From: Rotaria sordida
Lineage: Eukaryota; Rotifera; Eurotatoria; Philodinida; Philodinidae
Length of the DNA stretch: 64,000 bases
Assembly (NCBI GenBank): GCA_905250125.1
Contig: CAJNOL010000736.1
Location: 43,185-107,184, forward strand
Reading direction: 5' to 3'
Positions 62,701-64,000 of the stretch are shown here, piece by piece. The notes beneath the pieces were generated by a model that saw only the letters and a list, made by a program, of their open reading frames with translations, had not been told where the DNA came from and did no database searches. Position 1 is the stretch's first letter, and each line of letters begins with the position of its first letter. The translations under genes and the position numbers were made by a program.

Positions 62701-64000
62701 GATTCATATGCAAAACAAAATGGTATTTTCATTTTTTGATATATAATTTTATTTTAATTTGATTATTTCAATTTTTTCATATAGAAATTCTTGAACAAAA
62801 TAAAACTCAAATTCAACCTTCAATAGATAGTAATCAAGAACAAATATCTGATCCAATTCAAACAATAATTAATGATCATAAACGTGATTTTGGTTATTAT
62901 CGTATGATACCAAATCGTCGTATATTAATTCCACATAAAATTTCACTTATGGATTTATTTAGTGATCAAATTCATATAACTGTTAATAGAAGAAGTTCAT
63001 CACAATTAACAACAAGTACAATGCGTTTATCAGATTTAAATCGTAATAAACGTCATTTACATGAAGTTGAATTTATGCAATTATTATCATCACTTATTAT
63101 ACGTTCAATACAATTACATAAAAGAAATGAAAAATTTATACCAAATTCATTATTATTAAATACACATTCTGCAATTAATTTTACAGATGCATTAACAGTT
63201 TCACAAATGCAATTACATTCATTAACAAATTTACATCAACCAAGTTTTTCTACATCATATAAATTACCACCTATTGAACGACAAAGACCATCATCAGCAC
63301 AAACAGCTAGAATGAAATCTGATACACACACTAGAGCAACAAAAACAGGTTAATATATATAGACAGAATTTCTCATTATGAATATAAACTTGGATTTCAT
63401 TAGAAGAATAGTTAGAATAATCCTTCTTCTGTAGAATAATAACTCATTGAATTTCTAAATTATTTCTCACGTAAAAACTTTTGGAGGGGAGAATGATTTG
63501 ATTAGCTCACGAAAGAAATTTACATTTCTATTTTGCGATTATGTGGATACGGCAAGCCTCTATTCTATCGGAGGAAATGTTCTTGCATAAATTTCATCCA
63601 AACTATCTTGTAGTATTTTTGAAAACATTGTTTAAAATAAAACGAGATACAATCTAAATTTATGTTTGTCTCTTGTACAAAAAAAACTAAACAAATCTAT
63701 TGTAATATGAAAAAATATATTTAATTTTTTAGGTGTTAATCTTCGTAAAGCTAAAGATATGGAAGATGCACTATCGAATTTATTAAAATCAAATCGTGAT
63801 CTTCAACGATCTACATTGATTCATGAACGTATTACACATTCTACTGGTACACCGATTGTATATGATCAACATGAGATTACACATGCATGGCTTCTCGAAC
63901 AATGTAAAATATATTATGAATTCATAAAATTGTATTTCATTAGTTTTGTTTTCTTTTTTTAGTATTAAAATCTCAAGGTACATCAGATTCTGAAAATCAT
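53747..64000 (+). CDS. Very large WD40/helical-repeat protein, WDR97/WDR87-like, 3' end outside window
   Basis: About 40 exons read in frame from the ATG at 53747 to the window end give at least 1797 residues. The N-terminal half (exons to 57221) is beta-propeller-like, with repeated strands such as LIVGYSNNRLYLLS, DIIYVGGDNGFFVRW, GFSDGVMKIFEIG and TADGVIVTGAEDGTVCFY. The middle (60043-61933) is all-helical and HEAT-like (NPITLDSIIDAILVKL; HRLIAATTLADLG), then comes an acidic/Ser-rich linker and a further helical C-terminus. This order matches WDR97/WDR87-type ciliary WD proteins, but I am sure of the architecture, not the orthologue. Large C-terminal exons are 61987-62612 and 62785-63348. 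The join across 57794-58404 uses a weak acceptor (ATATTGAG), so a second gene starting at ATG 58414 is possible. Confidence 0.8.

Noticed and set aside
1-64000. CRISPR arrays, rRNA and tRNA genes
   Set aside because: No regularly spaced direct repeats of 25-40 bp, no rRNA-like conserved blocks, and no B-box (GGTTCGAATCC-type) with a foldable tRNA around it.

Overview
The window looks like nuclear DNA of a small animal with a compact, AT-rich genome. A bdelloid rotifer is the most likely source. The reasons are split metazoan genes with many introns of about 50-75 bp, uniformly GT..AG, A/T-ended codons, long A/T homopolymers, and 3' splice acceptors placed directly in front of start codons, as expected of a lineage with spliced-leader trans-splicing. 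GT-rich islands carrying the TGTGGG unit reported for bdelloid telomeres also fit. The taxon is inferred from these traits, not proven. All gene models are hand-read exon by exon. Apart from the CTDSP and WD genes that run off the window, and the undefined kelch relic, every model keeps frame from start to stop.

Layout. 182-901 (-): 5' part of a CTDSP/SCP phosphatase, running off the left edge. 1918-3437 (+): BTG/Tob antiproliferative protein. 3438-8371: no gene seen. 8372-24205 (+): a tight head-to-tail array of five genes, DAP1, ZCCHC8 (NEXT complex), DSTYK kinase, a 126-aa orphan and an unconventional myosin ID, with only 133-223 bp between stop and next start. 24206-29631: gene-poor, with a decayed kelch-repeat pseudogene (-). 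29632-31644 (-): Prospero/Prox homeodomain factor. 31645-35604: microsatellite-rich flank. 35605-37596 (-): unrecognised 353-aa gene whose second intron is almost wholly a transposon. 37597-43641: gene-poor, with GT-rich hairpins. 43642-44323 (+): 170-aa orphan. 44487-52989 (-): WASHC5/strumpellin, complete in 19 exons. 53747-64000 (+): very large WD40 plus helical-repeat protein (WDR97/WDR87-like), at least 1797 codons, running off the right edge.

The recognised genes are conserved cellular machinery: RNA surveillance (ZCCHC8), autophagy/TOR signalling (DAP1), signalling (DSTYK, CTDSP), cell-cycle and neural transcriptional control (BTG, Prospero), actin motility and endosomal actin (MYO1D, WASHC5), and a probable ciliary protein. 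They form no single pathway. What stands out is architectural: a candidate trans-spliced operon, a 698-bp TA-flanked inverted-repeat element inside a short intron, a palindromic MITE in a kinase intron, a dead kelch gene, and recurring TGTGGG-type hairpins. I did not find evidence of a wholly new biological system.
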